From an uncultured Oscillospiraceae bacterium (GTDB taxonomy: Bacteria; Bacillota; Clostridia; Oscillospirales; Acutalibacteraceae), in assembly GCA_900545625.1 (NCBI GenBank), contig UQZS01000009.1:1-50691 (forward strand): 50,691 nt of DNA, in the 5' to 3' direction. The translations under genes were made by a program, and so were the position numbers. The notes below the pieces were generated by a model. That model saw nothing but the letters and a program-made list of their open reading frames with translations. It was not told the DNA's origin and made no database searches. Below are positions 41,843 to 49,684 of this stretch, one piece after another. The stretch's first letter is position 1. Each line of letters opens with the position of its first letter.

Positions 41843-44197
41843 TTAATGCGGCTTCGGCAGACCTGCATCGTTTAAAGCCGTATCATGTTCCGTTCTTCCT
41901 GCCTTTTGCAAATATGCTTCCACGTCGCCGCACAGCTCGCGCGAAGCTTCAAAGCTCACAGCTTCCGCAAGCAGATAGAGCCGTTTGCCCGAGCGCTGCG
42001 GCACAAGCAGCGCCCTGCCCTTATTGGTTTGCAGCGCAACGCCTTCTTCCTGCGGAACGGCTTTCTTGCTGCCGAGCACCTCTAAAAGCTCTGTGGGAGA
42101 AAAGTCGATCGGTATGCTTTTTCGGCTGACATAAAACGCGGGAAGTTCATATACAAGCTCGTCAAGCGTTTTGCCTGTCCGCTGCAAAATCCCTAACAGC
42201 CGCATACTTAAAAAAAGTGCGTCGCGCGTATACAAGCAGCTTTGCGCCAGGCGCCTTGCGTCGCGGTCGTGCTCGCCGACGGGCGAACGGCCGTACCGCA
42301 GCGCACGTCTGCCGCAGGCACGCGCAATACGGGTAATGGTATACGGTGCCTCTGTTGGCAGCGCGACATCGTGCCCCGCCTCAAGATCCGCCTTGCAGCA
42401 AAGCGTAAGCAATTTGTCATGCGTGATCCAGCCGCATGTGCGGTGGAACGCCGAAACCGTCGTGCCGTCTGCGCCAAAGCGCAAGGTCACTTCATCCCCG
42501 TTTTTCGCCCCCAGACGATACAGGCAATCCTCCACAAGCATCTGCACGCGCTCATTTTTACATTGCACGCCGACGCACTGCCTTTGCAGCGGCACGCTCG
42601 CCTCCCGCGTGAGCTCACGCAGATACATCGCCTGCATGCTTGCCATATCGGAGATCTCTTTGCACGCTTGCGGCGAGACACGGGTGAAATCGTCGTTTTT
42701 GCAGCGCGCTTCGATCTCGCGCTCCACGCCCCGCGGCAGCGGAAGCCCGCCCGTGCTGCACAAATGCAGGCGCACTTTCCCCGCACCCGACGAAATGAAA
42801 ACGCCCATTTGCAGCGAGCAAAACGCGGTGAAGAAATACATCTGCGTCAAAAAGCAGTCACCGAAATTCCACACGCTGCTGCCCTGCGTTGCCATAGATC
42901 CCGCCAAAATATGGTACGCCGCGCGGCTTAAGGGTTTTGCATCGGTCGCAACGCCGATCTTGCCGCCGAGACTGCAAGATGCAAGACTTCTTCCCAAAGC
43001 AGCAATGGCGGCGGGGCCTAATTCCACACCTGAAAGCCCGCAAATGCCGCGTTCGGAAAACAGCGCGGTGCGCGGCGCACCGTATTTGACGTTATGTGCC
43101 ACGCGCGCGCCGCTTTCTATGCGCTTTTCGGGCCAGATCTTGACATTCGGCCCGACGCGCGCGGAGCTTCCCAGCACACACCGTGCGCCGACAGCACTGT
43201 CCTCATACACCTGTGCGCCGGATTTTAAGGCGGCATTTTCACAGATCACGGCAAAATTTACGACGGCATTGTCATAAACCGCCGCATCCTCCAGCAAAAC
43301 ACTGCCTGTGAGTTTGACGTTTTTGCCGATATAGCAGCCGTCGCCCACAACCGTGTAGGGACCGATCGCCGCGCCGCGCTCAATTGCGACATGCGCGCCG
43401 ATATACACGGGCGGGATAAGCTGATATTCCCCCTGCGGCAGTTCTCCCGCCGCATATATGCCGTCGGCAACAGCGGGCAGCGGCAGGCGCACCTTATTGT
43501 CCAGCATATCGCGCTGGCAGGCACGATAGGCGGACAGATCACCAATGTCGCACCAATACCCGCGCGCCGCATACGCATACAGCGGCGCGCCGTCCCGCAG
43601 CAGTTCCGGGAACAGGTCGCAGGAAAAATCAAACGGCTGTTCCGCCGGCACGCCGCGAAGTGCAGCGGGAGACAGCACATAGATCCCGGTGTTGGCGGTA
43701 TCGGCGGCGACGCCGTTCCAATCCGGCTTTTCGCAGAAGCCCGTTACGCGCCCGCGCGCATCCGTGTAGACAAGCCCATATTCCCGTGGGTCGCGCACAC
43801 GCGTCGTCACGATCGTTGCTTCCGCACGGCTTTGCAGATGGAATTCCAGCGCACGCCGCAAATCAAAATCGCAGATACAATCGCCGCTGACCACAAAGAA
43901 CGGCTCGTCCCATTCGCCTGCCGCCGCCTTTACACTTCCCGCCGTGCCAAGCGGTGTGTGTTCGCATACAGTACGCACGCGCATCCCGGCGGGTGTGGCG
44001 TATGAAAGAAACGCATCGATGCAATCGGGCAGATATGCCGTAGTCAACACTGCTTCCTCCACACCGGCGGCGTGCAGCCACTCCAGGATGTAGGAAAGCA
44101 CGGGTTTTCCGAGCAGCGTCACCATGGGTTTCGGCTTCGTGCAGGTCAGCGGACGCAGCCGCGTGCCGTACCCGCCGGCGAGAACAACCGCTTTCAT
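41843..44197 (-). CDS. Sugar nucleotidyltransferase fused to left-handed beta-helix and degenerate phosphohexomutase domain
   Basis: A 784-residue protein in three parts. Residues 1-235 form a nucleotidyltransferase with MKAVVLAGGYGTRLRPLT and TKPKPM (mannose-1-phosphate guanylyltransferase-like). About 245-370 is a hexapeptide-repeat left-handed beta-helix (runs such as GDGCYIGKNVKLTGSVLLED). The rest resembles a phosphomannomutase/phosphoglucomutase, but the usual phosphoserine loop (SASHNP-type) and metal loop (DGDR-type) are absent: the matching places read GVFISSGAGK and FGADGTTV. The mutase half is probably regulatory or structural. Comparable fusions exist in Firmicutes and cyanobacteria, also with altered mutase loops. 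The ATG at 44197 has GGGGGAT upstream. The nucleotide-sugar product is not determinable. Confidence 0.85.
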   Translation of the reverse strand: MKAVVLAGGYGTRLRPLTCTKPKPMVTLLGKPVLSYILEWLHAAGVEEAVLTTAYLPDCIDAFLSYATPAGMRVRTVCEHTPLGTAGSVKAAAGEWDEPFFVVSGDCICDFDLRRALEFHLQSRAEATIVTTRVRDPREYGLVYTDARGRVTGFCEKPDWNGVAADTANTGIYVLSPAALRGVPAEQPFDFSCDLFPELLRDGAPLYAYAARGYWCDIGDLSAYRACQRDMLDNKVRLPLPAVADGIYAAGELPQGEYQLIPPVYIGAHVAIERGAAIGPYTVVGDGCYIGKNVKLTGSVLLEDAAVYDNAVVNFAVICENAALKSGAQVYEDSAVGARCVLGSSARVGPNVKIWPEKRIESGARVAHNVKYGAPRTALFSERGICGLSGVELGPAAIAALGRSLASCSLGGKIGVATDAKPLSRAAYHILAGSMATQGSSVWNFGDCFLTQMYFFTAFCSLQMGVFISSGAGKVRLHLCSTGGLPLPRGVEREIEARCKNDDFTRVSPQACKEISDMASMQAMYLRELTREASVPLQRQCVGVQCKNERVQMLVEDCLYRLGAKNGDEVTLRFGADGTTVSAFHRTCGWITHDKLLTLCCKADLEAGHDVALPTEAPYTITRIARACGRRALRYGRSPVGEHDRDARRLAQSCLYTRDALFLSMRLLGILQRTGKTLDELVYELPAFYVSRKSIPIDFSPTELLEVLGSKKAVPQEEGVALQTNKGRALLVPQRSGKRLYLLAEAVSFEASRELCGDVEAYLQKAGRTEHDTALNDAGLPKPH

Positions 44198-44207
44198 CCA
44201 AAATCCC

Positions 44208-44259
44208 CCTGTAAATTCTTTTTTCGTTAGTATTGCCGCGAAAAAAGAATTTAAACAGG
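44208..44259. repeat. Long AT-rich inverted repeat beside the nucleotidyltransferase start
   Basis: Arms TAAATTCTTTTTTCG (44212-44226) and CGAAAAAAGAATTTA (44239-44253) are perfectly complementary over 15 bp with a 12-base loop; CCTG/CAGG extends the stem with a two-base bulge. On the minus strand the hairpin ends immediately before the ribosome-binding sequence of the nucleotidyltransferase, so it could alter translation or bind a protein. No T-run follows on either strand. Confidence 0.7.
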
Positions 44260-44299
44260 TGCGTATAAGAGGAAGATATGATGCCCAAACTATCGTTGG

Positions 44300-44328
44300 T
44301 TGACAAAAATTTCCGAATGCTTTACAAT
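44300..44328 (+). promoter_or_regulatory. Promoter of the PET-repeat lipoprotein
   Basis: TTGACA (44300-44305), a 17-base spacer and TACAAT (44323-44328), 40 bases before the ATG. Confidence 0.85.
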
Positions 44329-44368
44329 AAAAATGTATATACACGCGTTCTGGAAGGGGGCTTCCGAA

Positions 44369-44839
44369 ATGCAGCGAAAGGTTTTTCTTCCGGCACTTTT
44401 GCTGTTGCTGCTTGCCGTTATGCTTTGTGCCTGCGGAAACCGGCGCACATTTGAAAAAATTGAAACCACCGCGCCCTCAGAGACGGAGACCGAGACGCAG
44501 GCCGTCGCTGCCGTCCCCGTGAGCGAGGCGGAAACCACTACGCAGCCTGAGGAGACCGAAGCGCAAAACAGTTCTTCCGGAGGACGCACGCCAAGCAACA
44601 GCGGGAACAGAACAAATCCCGGCAGCAGCGGAAACACAGACAGCGGCGGGCAGGATACGCCGCAAGGAACGCCCGAAGCCCCGGAGTCGCCCGAAACGCC
44701 TGAGACGCCTGAGACGCCTGAGACGCCGGACGAACCCGCTTCCGAAGAGGATACGCAGCCGACCGAAGAACCGACCGCGCCGCCGGAAACCGAACCCACC
44801 CCGACGCAGGCTCCAACAGAAACACCGATCACAGCGTAG
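44369..44839 (+). CDS. Small lipoprotein with Pro/Glu/Thr-rich low-complexity tail
   Basis: A 156-residue predicted lipoprotein. A charged start (MQRK) and a hydrophobic run lead to LCAC, so cleavage before C22 and lipidation are expected, placing it on the outer face of the membrane. The other 134 or so residues contain no recognisable fold: Thr/Glu/Ser/Pro-rich with a Gly/Ser/Asn stretch in the middle, and they include four near-identical PET repeats. The tail is strongly acidic. It could be a spacer or a wall-spanning stalk; no ligand-binding domain is visible. It has its own consensus promoter and GGAAGGGGG ribosome-binding sequence, and ends at a terminator shared with hisF. Function unknown. 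Confidence 0.75.
   Translation: MQRKVFLPALLLLLLAVMLCACGNRRTFEKIETTAPSETETETQAVAAVPVSEAETTTQPEETEAQNSSSGGRTPSNSGNRTNPGSSGNTDSGGQDTPQGTPEAPESPETPETPETPETPDEPASEEDTQPTEEPTAPPETEPTPTQAPTETPITA
44690..44725 (+). repeat. Four 9-bp tandem repeats encoding PET
   Basis: CCCGAAACG followed by three perfect copies of CCTGAGACG, in frame with the lipoprotein gene, each coding Pro-Glu-Thr. The near-identity suggests recent slippage expansion, so copy number may vary between strains. Confidence 0.8.
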
Positions 44840-44857
44840 AATAATATATCCAAAAGA

Positions 44858-44886
44858 AAGCTGCCCTTCTGCGGGGCAGCTTTTTA
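44858..44886. terminator. Bidirectional terminator between lipoprotein gene and hisF
   Basis: AAGCTGCCC pairs with GGGCAGCTT around a short loop and is followed by TTTTATA on the plus strand; the hisF stop codon (minus strand) lies inside the T-run. The minus-strand side runs into CTTTTGG. Confidence 0.8.
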
Positions 44887-45669
44887 TATCGTGTTCTCTG
44901 CCGACTCCTGTACGGGACGCACGGGGATGCCTTTTGCAGCAAGATACGCTTTCAGCTCAGCTATAGGGATCTCGTTGAAATGGAACAAAGATGCCGCGAG
45001 CACCGCGTCCGCCTGCCCGACGGTAAGCGCGTCGTAAAAATGCTCGAGTGCACCTGCACCGCCCGAAGCGATGACGGGAATATCCACCCGCTCGGAGACT
45101 GCACGCGTCAGTTCTATATCATAACCGGTCTTTTGCCCGTCTTGATCCATGCTCGTAAGCAAGATCTCCCCCGCCCCGCGCCGGCGCGCTTCGCACGCCC
45201 ATTCGACGGCGTCGATCCCCGTAGGCAGTCTGCCGCCGTTGAGATAGACCTCCCAGCCGCCCGACGCCCGTTTTTTCGCGTCGATGGCGCACACCACGCA
45301 CTGGCTGCCGAAGCGTTCCGCCGCCTCGCTTAACAGGTCGGGATTGCGCACTGCTGCGGAATTGACGGAAATTTTATCCGCCCCCGCGCGCAAAAGCTCC
45401 TTGAAATCCTCTACTGTGCGGATACCGCCGCCGACGGTAAAGGGGATGAAGATCGAATCGGCAACGCGCGAGACGATGTCCACCATCGTGCCGCGCCCCT
45501 CATGCGTGGCGGTGATATCGAGCAGCACAAGCTCGTCCGCGCCTTTTTTGTCGTAAGCGACGGCACATTCCACGGGATCGCCCGCGTCGCGCAGGTTCAC
45601 AAAGCTCACGCCCTTGACCACGCGGCCGTCTTTGACATCGAGGCAGGGAATGATTCGTTTGGCGTACAT
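44884..45669 (-). CDS. hisF: Imidazole glycerol phosphate synthase cyclase subunit HisF
   Basis: A 261-residue (beta/alpha)8 barrel that closes the imidazole ring, using ammonia made by HisH, giving imidazole glycerol phosphate and AICAR in histidine synthesis. The catalytic aspartates are D11 (CLDVKDG) and D130 (CAIDAKK). Phosphate-binding loops FTVGGGIRT and [11 protein letters not shown] are present. Its ATG overlaps the hisH stop (TGATG), implying coupling. The frame extending upstream to 45909 is only the antiparallel reading inside hisH. No other his genes are in the window. Confidence 0.96.
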   Translation of the reverse strand: MYAKRIIPCLDVKDGRVVKGVSFVNLRDAGDPVECAVAYDKKGADELVLLDITATHEGRGTMVDIVSRVADSIFIPFTVGGGIRTVEDFKELLRAGADKISVNSAAVRNPDLLSEAAERFGSQCVVCAIDAKKRASGGWEVYLNGGRLPTGIDAVEWACEARRRGAGEILLTSMDQDGQKTGYDIELTRAVSERVDIPVIASGGAGALEHFYDALTVGQADAVLAASLFHFNEIPIAELKAYLAAKGIPVRPVQESAENTI

Positions 45670-46295
45670 CACTTGCCCCCCTTTTGCATCGCGGCGAAAT
45701 TTTGCAGGATCCGAAGTCCCACCGCACCGCTTTTTTCGGGGTGGAACTGCGTGGCAAACAGCTTTTTGTCCGTATCCGCCGCCGCCGCGTGAAACTCGAT
45801 GCCGTACTCCGCCGTAGCGGCGACATTTTGGGGGTTCGCGGCTTTGAGATAGTAGGAATGGACAAAATAGACATACGCGCCGTCCGGCACGCCGGAAAAC
45901 AGCGGGCAATCGGGATCTGTATGGATAGAATTCCAGCCGATCTGCGGGATCTTGAGCCCGATCTCTTTGGGAAAACGCAAAACCTCGCCCGGCATGACCG
46001 AAAGTCCTGCCGCACCGGGGCTTTCCTCGCTTTTGTCAAACAGCATCTGAAGCCCTAAACAAATACCGAGAAACGGCGTATCGGAAAGTGCAGCTGCCCG
46101 CACCGTTTCTAAAAGCCCTGACTGCCGCAGACAGTCCATCGCCGTGCCGAACGCGCCGACACCCGGCAGGATCACCGCATCCGCCGCTTCGATCTGCGCG
46201 CGGTCGGCGGTGATGCAGTTTTTTGCCCCTATGTAATCCAATGCTTTGCGGACGCTTTGCAAATTGCCCGCCCCGTAATCCAAGATGGCGATCAT
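45669..46295 (-). CDS. hisH: Imidazole glycerol phosphate synthase glutaminase subunit HisH
   Basis: A 208-residue class I glutamine amidotransferase that supplies ammonia to HisF through a channel. The nucleophile is C79 in [12 protein letters not shown]185 and E187 in FHPEKSG complete the triad. The N-terminus [15 protein letters not shown] is standard. GGAG lies about 10 bases before the ATG. It is the first gene of a two-gene hisHF unit with its own promoter. Confidence 0.96.
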   Translation of the reverse strand: MIAILDYGAGNLQSVRKALDYIGAKNCITADRAQIEAADAVILPGVGAFGTAMDCLRQSGLLETVRAAALSDTPFLGICLGLQMLFDKSEESPGAAGLSVMPGEVLRFPKEIGLKIPQIGWNSIHTDPDCPLFSGVPDGAYVYFVHSYYLKAANPQNVAATAEYGIEFHAAAADTDKKLFATQFHPEKSGAVGLRILQNFAAMQKGGK

Positions 46296-46324
46296 ATATC
46301 CTGCTCCAAAAAAATATGTAGGTT

Positions 46325-46353
46325 ATTGTATCACAAAACACCGGGCTTTGCAA
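46325..46353 (-). promoter_or_regulatory. Promoter of hisHF
   Basis: TTGCAA (46353-46348), a 17-base spacer and TACAAT (46330-46325) on the minus strand; its -35 box abuts the stop codon of the preceding HAD gene. Confidence 0.65.
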
Positions 46354-46354
46354 T

Positions 46355-47104
46355 TTATAACAGCATTTTTACGATCTCGGCAATGCTTTCCACCGTCGCG
46401 ATCGCGTGGGGCTTTAATTCCGCACGGCCATCCCGCATTGCAAAGGAGGAAAACTCGCAAATCATTGAGAGGTCATTGAGGTTGTCCCCTGCGACGAACA
46501 GGTCATCCTTTTGCGCGCCGTAGAGATTTAGTACCTCGTAAAGCCCGCTGACCTTGCCCGTGTGCGGCGCACAGACATCGACATGAATGCCGTTTTGATG
46601 TGCGCAAAGGAGCTCAGGACAGGTTTTGTTGAAATGCGCTGTGTACTGCGCTGCCTCGTCCTCCGTGAAAAAGCCGGTTCCCATTTCGTGATAGTCCGGC
46701 AGTTTTTTCAACGCTTCGGCGGAAAGTTGAGGATCTGCGCCCTCTGGCGGGGGTGTGCCGACGTCGAACCAAAATCGTTCCAAGCCGACGGACACGCAAA
46801 AATACCGTGGGTGCAGCTGCATGGCGGCTTCATACAAGGGTACAAGCGCCGCGTTCGGCGCGCGGTGCTCGGAAAGTACGTGGAATTGCCCGTCCGTCAA
46901 AATGCCGCCCGTGCAGGCGATCACAAAATCCAGCGGCAGATCCCAACGCGCCAACTCGTCGCGGATGCTGGCAAGATGCCTGCCCGTGACGAGCCCGAAA
47001 CGATTGCCCGCACTGCGAAACCGCGCGACAGCCTCGGCGTCCTCGCGCGTGATCTCGCGGTTGCGAAACAGCGTATTGTCAAAATCTGTCGCTAAAATGC
47101 GCAT
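46355..47104 (-). CDS. Cof-type HAD-superfamily phosphatase
   Basis: A 249-residue phosphatase of the Cof/YbiV subfamily, typically acting on sugar phosphates or other small phosphoesters. HAD motif I is DFDNT at residues 7-11 (nucleophile D7, the acid DxD replaced by DxDNT), motif II is the threonine in VTGRH (about 40), and motif IV is VAGDNLNDLSM near the C-terminus. A cap domain spans about 85-190. It follows the penicillin-binding protein by 34 bases and is probably co-transcribed. GAGAAGG precedes the ATG. Substrate unknown. Confidence 0.88.
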   Translation of the reverse strand: MRILATDFDNTLFRNREITREDAEAVARFRSAGNRFGLVTGRHLASIRDELARWDLPLDFVIACTGGILTDGQFHVLSEHRAPNAALVPLYEAAMQLHPRYFCVSVGLERFWFDVGTPPPEGADPQLSAEALKKLPDYHEMGTGFFTEDEAAQYTAHFNKTCPELLCAHQNGIHVDVCAPHTGKVSGLYEVLNLYGAQKDDLFVAGDNLNDLSMICEFSSFAMRDGRAELKPHAIATVESIAEIVKMLL

Positions 47105-47138
47105 ATCCTTCTCCTTATCCTCTGCGCCATCAGGGGGA

Positions 47139-48740
47139 TCACGACAGCTTCATGATCTCCTCTGCGATATACTGGAAAATCGGCGCACAGTCCACCGAGC
47201 CGCCCTGCCCGTCCTCCTTGAGCACGGCGACGCTGTACTGCGGGGATTCGTACGGGAAATAGCCGCAGTACCACGCATGGGTGATCTCGGTACCGTCGTC
47301 GCGGTACCAGCCGCTTTGTGCGGTCGCCGTTTTGCCCGCCGCCGTCGTGTTGCTCGGTTGTGCACGCCGCCCGCTGCCGTTTTGTGTAGCATAATACAGC
47401 AGCGCGCCGACACGCTCGGCGGTCTCTTCAGACGTGGCGCGGCGCGACGCGGGCAGGAATGCACGCTGCACCACTTCGCCGCCTGCATCCACGATCGCGT
47501 GCATCAAGCTCGGCGCGCGGTATACCCCGCCGTTGGCGATCGCGGCATATACCGCTGCCATTTGCAAGGGCGAAGCGAGCAGCTCGCCCTGCCCGAACGA
47601 AAGGTTGGCAAGGTCCTGCAAAGAGGTCAACGCATAAGACGCGGGCATATTGCCGGGTTTGGTGTAGTCGCCGTCCGATAATTCGATCTTTGCACCAAGC
47701 CCTAAATTTTCACCCATGGAACAGACCGCGTCCGCGCCCGTATGGAGCGCCAACTGCACAAAATACGGGTTGCAGGAGTTCGCCATGGCTTCTTTCATAT
47801 CCTGCGCGCCGTGGCCGCTGTGTTCCAAACAGCCGAAGGTCGTACCGCCTATAGTGATGCTGCCCGTACAGATATAGGAAAAATCCTCGTTATAGCCGCT
47901 TTCCAGGGCGGCTGCCGCCGTGATCGCCTTGAACACCGAGCCGACGGCATACGGTGTGACGGCGCGATTCAGAAAAGGCGCATCCGTCGCGTCAAGGCTT
48001 GCGGCAGGGTCGTTGCGGTCGAAGGTCGGGACACTCGCCATGGCGCGGATCTCGCTCGTCGCGGTATCGAGCACGACCACCGCACCCGCTTCGACCTCAA
48101 ATTTTTCCAGAGCCTCCTCGGCGATGCGCTGGATGTCATATTGCAATGTGAGCACCACGCCCGCGGGGGAATTGTAATTGTCGGCATCGATCTCCAGCGC
48201 CGCGCCGTCGAGCATCCGCCCCATTGCATCCGCCCCACAGCGCGCCCAGAGTGTGCCCGACGCGGATTTCAGCAGCTCGTTATAGCTTTTTTCCACACCG
48301 CTCACACCGTCGCCGTCCGCGTTGATGTAGCCTACGACGTGGGGCGCCAGCGCATTTTCCCCGTAACGCACATAGCGGCTGACGGTTTTGACGCTGTCCG
48401 TCTCCAGCGGCGCGGACGCCGCAGCCACTGCGATCTTGCCGCTTGTGACCGTTTCATACAACGTGTCTTTGTCCTCCGAAACGAGTACGCTGCCTGCTTC
48501 GTTGAGCGCCTCGACAGAGGGCTTTACCGCCGCGGCAAGCTGTGTGTCGCAGTTGACGAGCGGGCGCATATCACAATCATAAATGTAGCCCCGCGTCGTC
48601 CCGATCGCGGCGGAGATCGAAGTAGACGCCTGCGCGCGGCTTTGCACGGCGGCGCTGCCCATCACCGTCAGCATCTGCACGCACAAAAGCCCAAACATAA
48701 GCGCAAACAGTGAAAACAGAACGATCACCCGTTTTTGCAT
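47139..48740 (-). CDS. Class B-like penicillin-binding transpeptidase
   Basis: A 533-residue cell-wall transpeptidase with one N-terminal membrane anchor (about 5-28). The N-terminal dimerisation-type domain is short. The catalytic domain has SVFK (serine nucleophile in AVGSVFKAI, about 265), SCN (in ANSCNPYF) and, unusually, KTA instead of KTG (AAGKTATAQ). Length and architecture resemble PBP2/SpoVD/FtsI relatives but without PASTA domains. It could act in division, elongation or sporulation; no neighbour decides this. I start at the ATG at 48740; a TTG nine bases upstream is too close to the GGGAG ribosome-binding sequence. Confidence 0.9.
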   Translation of the reverse strand: MQKRVIVLFSLFALMFGLLCVQMLTVMGSAAVQSRAQASTSISAAIGTTRGYIYDCDMRPLVNCDTQLAAAVKPSVEALNEAGSVLVSEDKDTLYETVTSGKIAVAAASAPLETDSVKTVSRYVRYGENALAPHVVGYINADGDGVSGVEKSYNELLKSASGTLWARCGADAMGRMLDGAALEIDADNYNSPAGVVLTLQYDIQRIAEEALEKFEVEAGAVVVLDTATSEIRAMASVPTFDRNDPAASLDATDAPFLNRAVTPYAVGSVFKAITAAAALESGYNEDFSYICTGSITIGGTTFGCLEHSGHGAQDMKEAMANSCNPYFVQLALHTGADAVCSMGENLGLGAKIELSDGDYTKPGNMPASYALTSLQDLANLSFGQGELLASPLQMAAVYAAIANGGVYRAPSLMHAIVDAGGEVVQRAFLPASRRATSEETAERVGALLYYATQNGSGRRAQPSNTTAAGKTATAQSGWYRDDGTEITHAWYCGYFPYESPQYSVAVLKEDGQGGSVDCAPIFQYIAEEIMKLS

Positions 48741-48786
48741 GCCGACCAACTCCCATCCTTTTCAGTATGGGATGCGAAACGCCAAA

Positions 48787-49683
48787 TTAAACGGGCATCT
48801 GCGGATTTTCACGGCGCAGACGAAAGCCATAGCCGTTGAAGCTGCGCCCGCCGGCACACAAATACGCCTTTGCCGCGCGCTGAAGGCTTGTTTCTTCCGG
48901 CAATGCGCAAAGTTTTTTATGCGATATATGGTTTATGCCCCAAAGCCGGCGCAAAAGCTCGTGATTGGCGCGCCCGGTCTGCACCACGCAATCAAATGCG
49001 TCCGCAAAGCGTAAAATATTGGACTCTGGCCGCATAAAGCGGCGGTTATTCTCATCCAAAAGCCAACTATCGCACACAAAGCCCGCATACTTGTATTGCG
49101 GGAAGTACGCCGCAAAAAAACGCTCCGCCGCCGAAAACGATTCCTCCACCGCCTTTGGAAGAAGCCTGCCGTCCGCAGGAATGTGGACATTTAAGACCGG
49201 TGCCTTATCCGCAATCGGCACAGTCTTGCGCGCGGCAAGCGGCAGGCGCGCCGCAGCAAAATTCGTTTTCGAGAATTCAAATTCCAGCCGGCCGATCCAA
49301 AAAATTTCCAAAAACAGCACGTGCGCGATCCACGGGACGTTGCAAAGCCCCGTTACACGGTACGCCCACGCGGCGTCGTGCACCCAAAGGGCAATGTCCC
49401 GCATCGTATTTACAAACACCTGCTGCGGCAAGCCCTTTTCGGCGTACAGCCTGCGCGTGTGGACGTCGGCGACGGCAAGCGCCGCCGCAAGCGACAGCGC
49501 CGCGCCCGCGCCGCGATCGCGCCGCAGCGCACGCATACACACGGGGACAAAACAGTGCTCCGGGTCGCTGAGGATCCGTTCGATTTCGGCATTTCGGGTA
49601 CAAAATGCTTCATAGGCGCATCGGCGCGCCGCGTCGGGCAGCCCGATCTGCACACAAAGGGACGAGGGAAACGCGATCTGCAT
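48787..49683 (-). CDS. Acyltransferase-domain protein with GNAT-C-like C-terminus
   Basis: A 298-residue cytoplasmic protein. The C-terminal half carries the pattern LNVHIPADGRLLPKAVEESF, FFAAYFPQYKYAGFVCDSWL and the SNILRFADAFD segment, which I associate with the GNAT-C-type acyltransferase domain in clostridial proteins; the N-terminal half (SLAAALAVADVHTRRLYAEKG, MRDIALWVHDAAW) looks helical. The donor and acceptor are unknown. It starts one base after the U32 stop codon and precedes the penicillin-binding protein by 46 bases, so it is probably in the same operon. The family call is from memory. Confidence 0.7.
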   Translation of the reverse strand: MQIAFPSSLCVQIGLPDAARRCAYEAFCTRNAEIERILSDPEHCFVPVCMRALRRDRGAGAALSLAAALAVADVHTRRLYAEKGLPQQVFVNTMRDIALWVHDAAWAYRVTGLCNVPWIAHVLFLEIFWIGRLEFEFSKTNFAAARLPLAARKTVPIADKAPVLNVHIPADGRLLPKAVEESFSAAERFFAAYFPQYKYAGFVCDSWLLDENNRRFMRPESNILRFADAFDCVVQTGRANHELLRRLWGINHISHKKLCALPEETSLQRAAKAYLCAGGRSFNGYGFRLRRENPQMPV

Positions 49684-49684
49684 A

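Noticed and set aside
44189..44344. N-terminal extension of the nucleotidyltransferase to 44344
   Set aside because: The extension has no homology, crosses the divergent promoter region, and the ATG at 44197 has a good ribosome-binding sequence.
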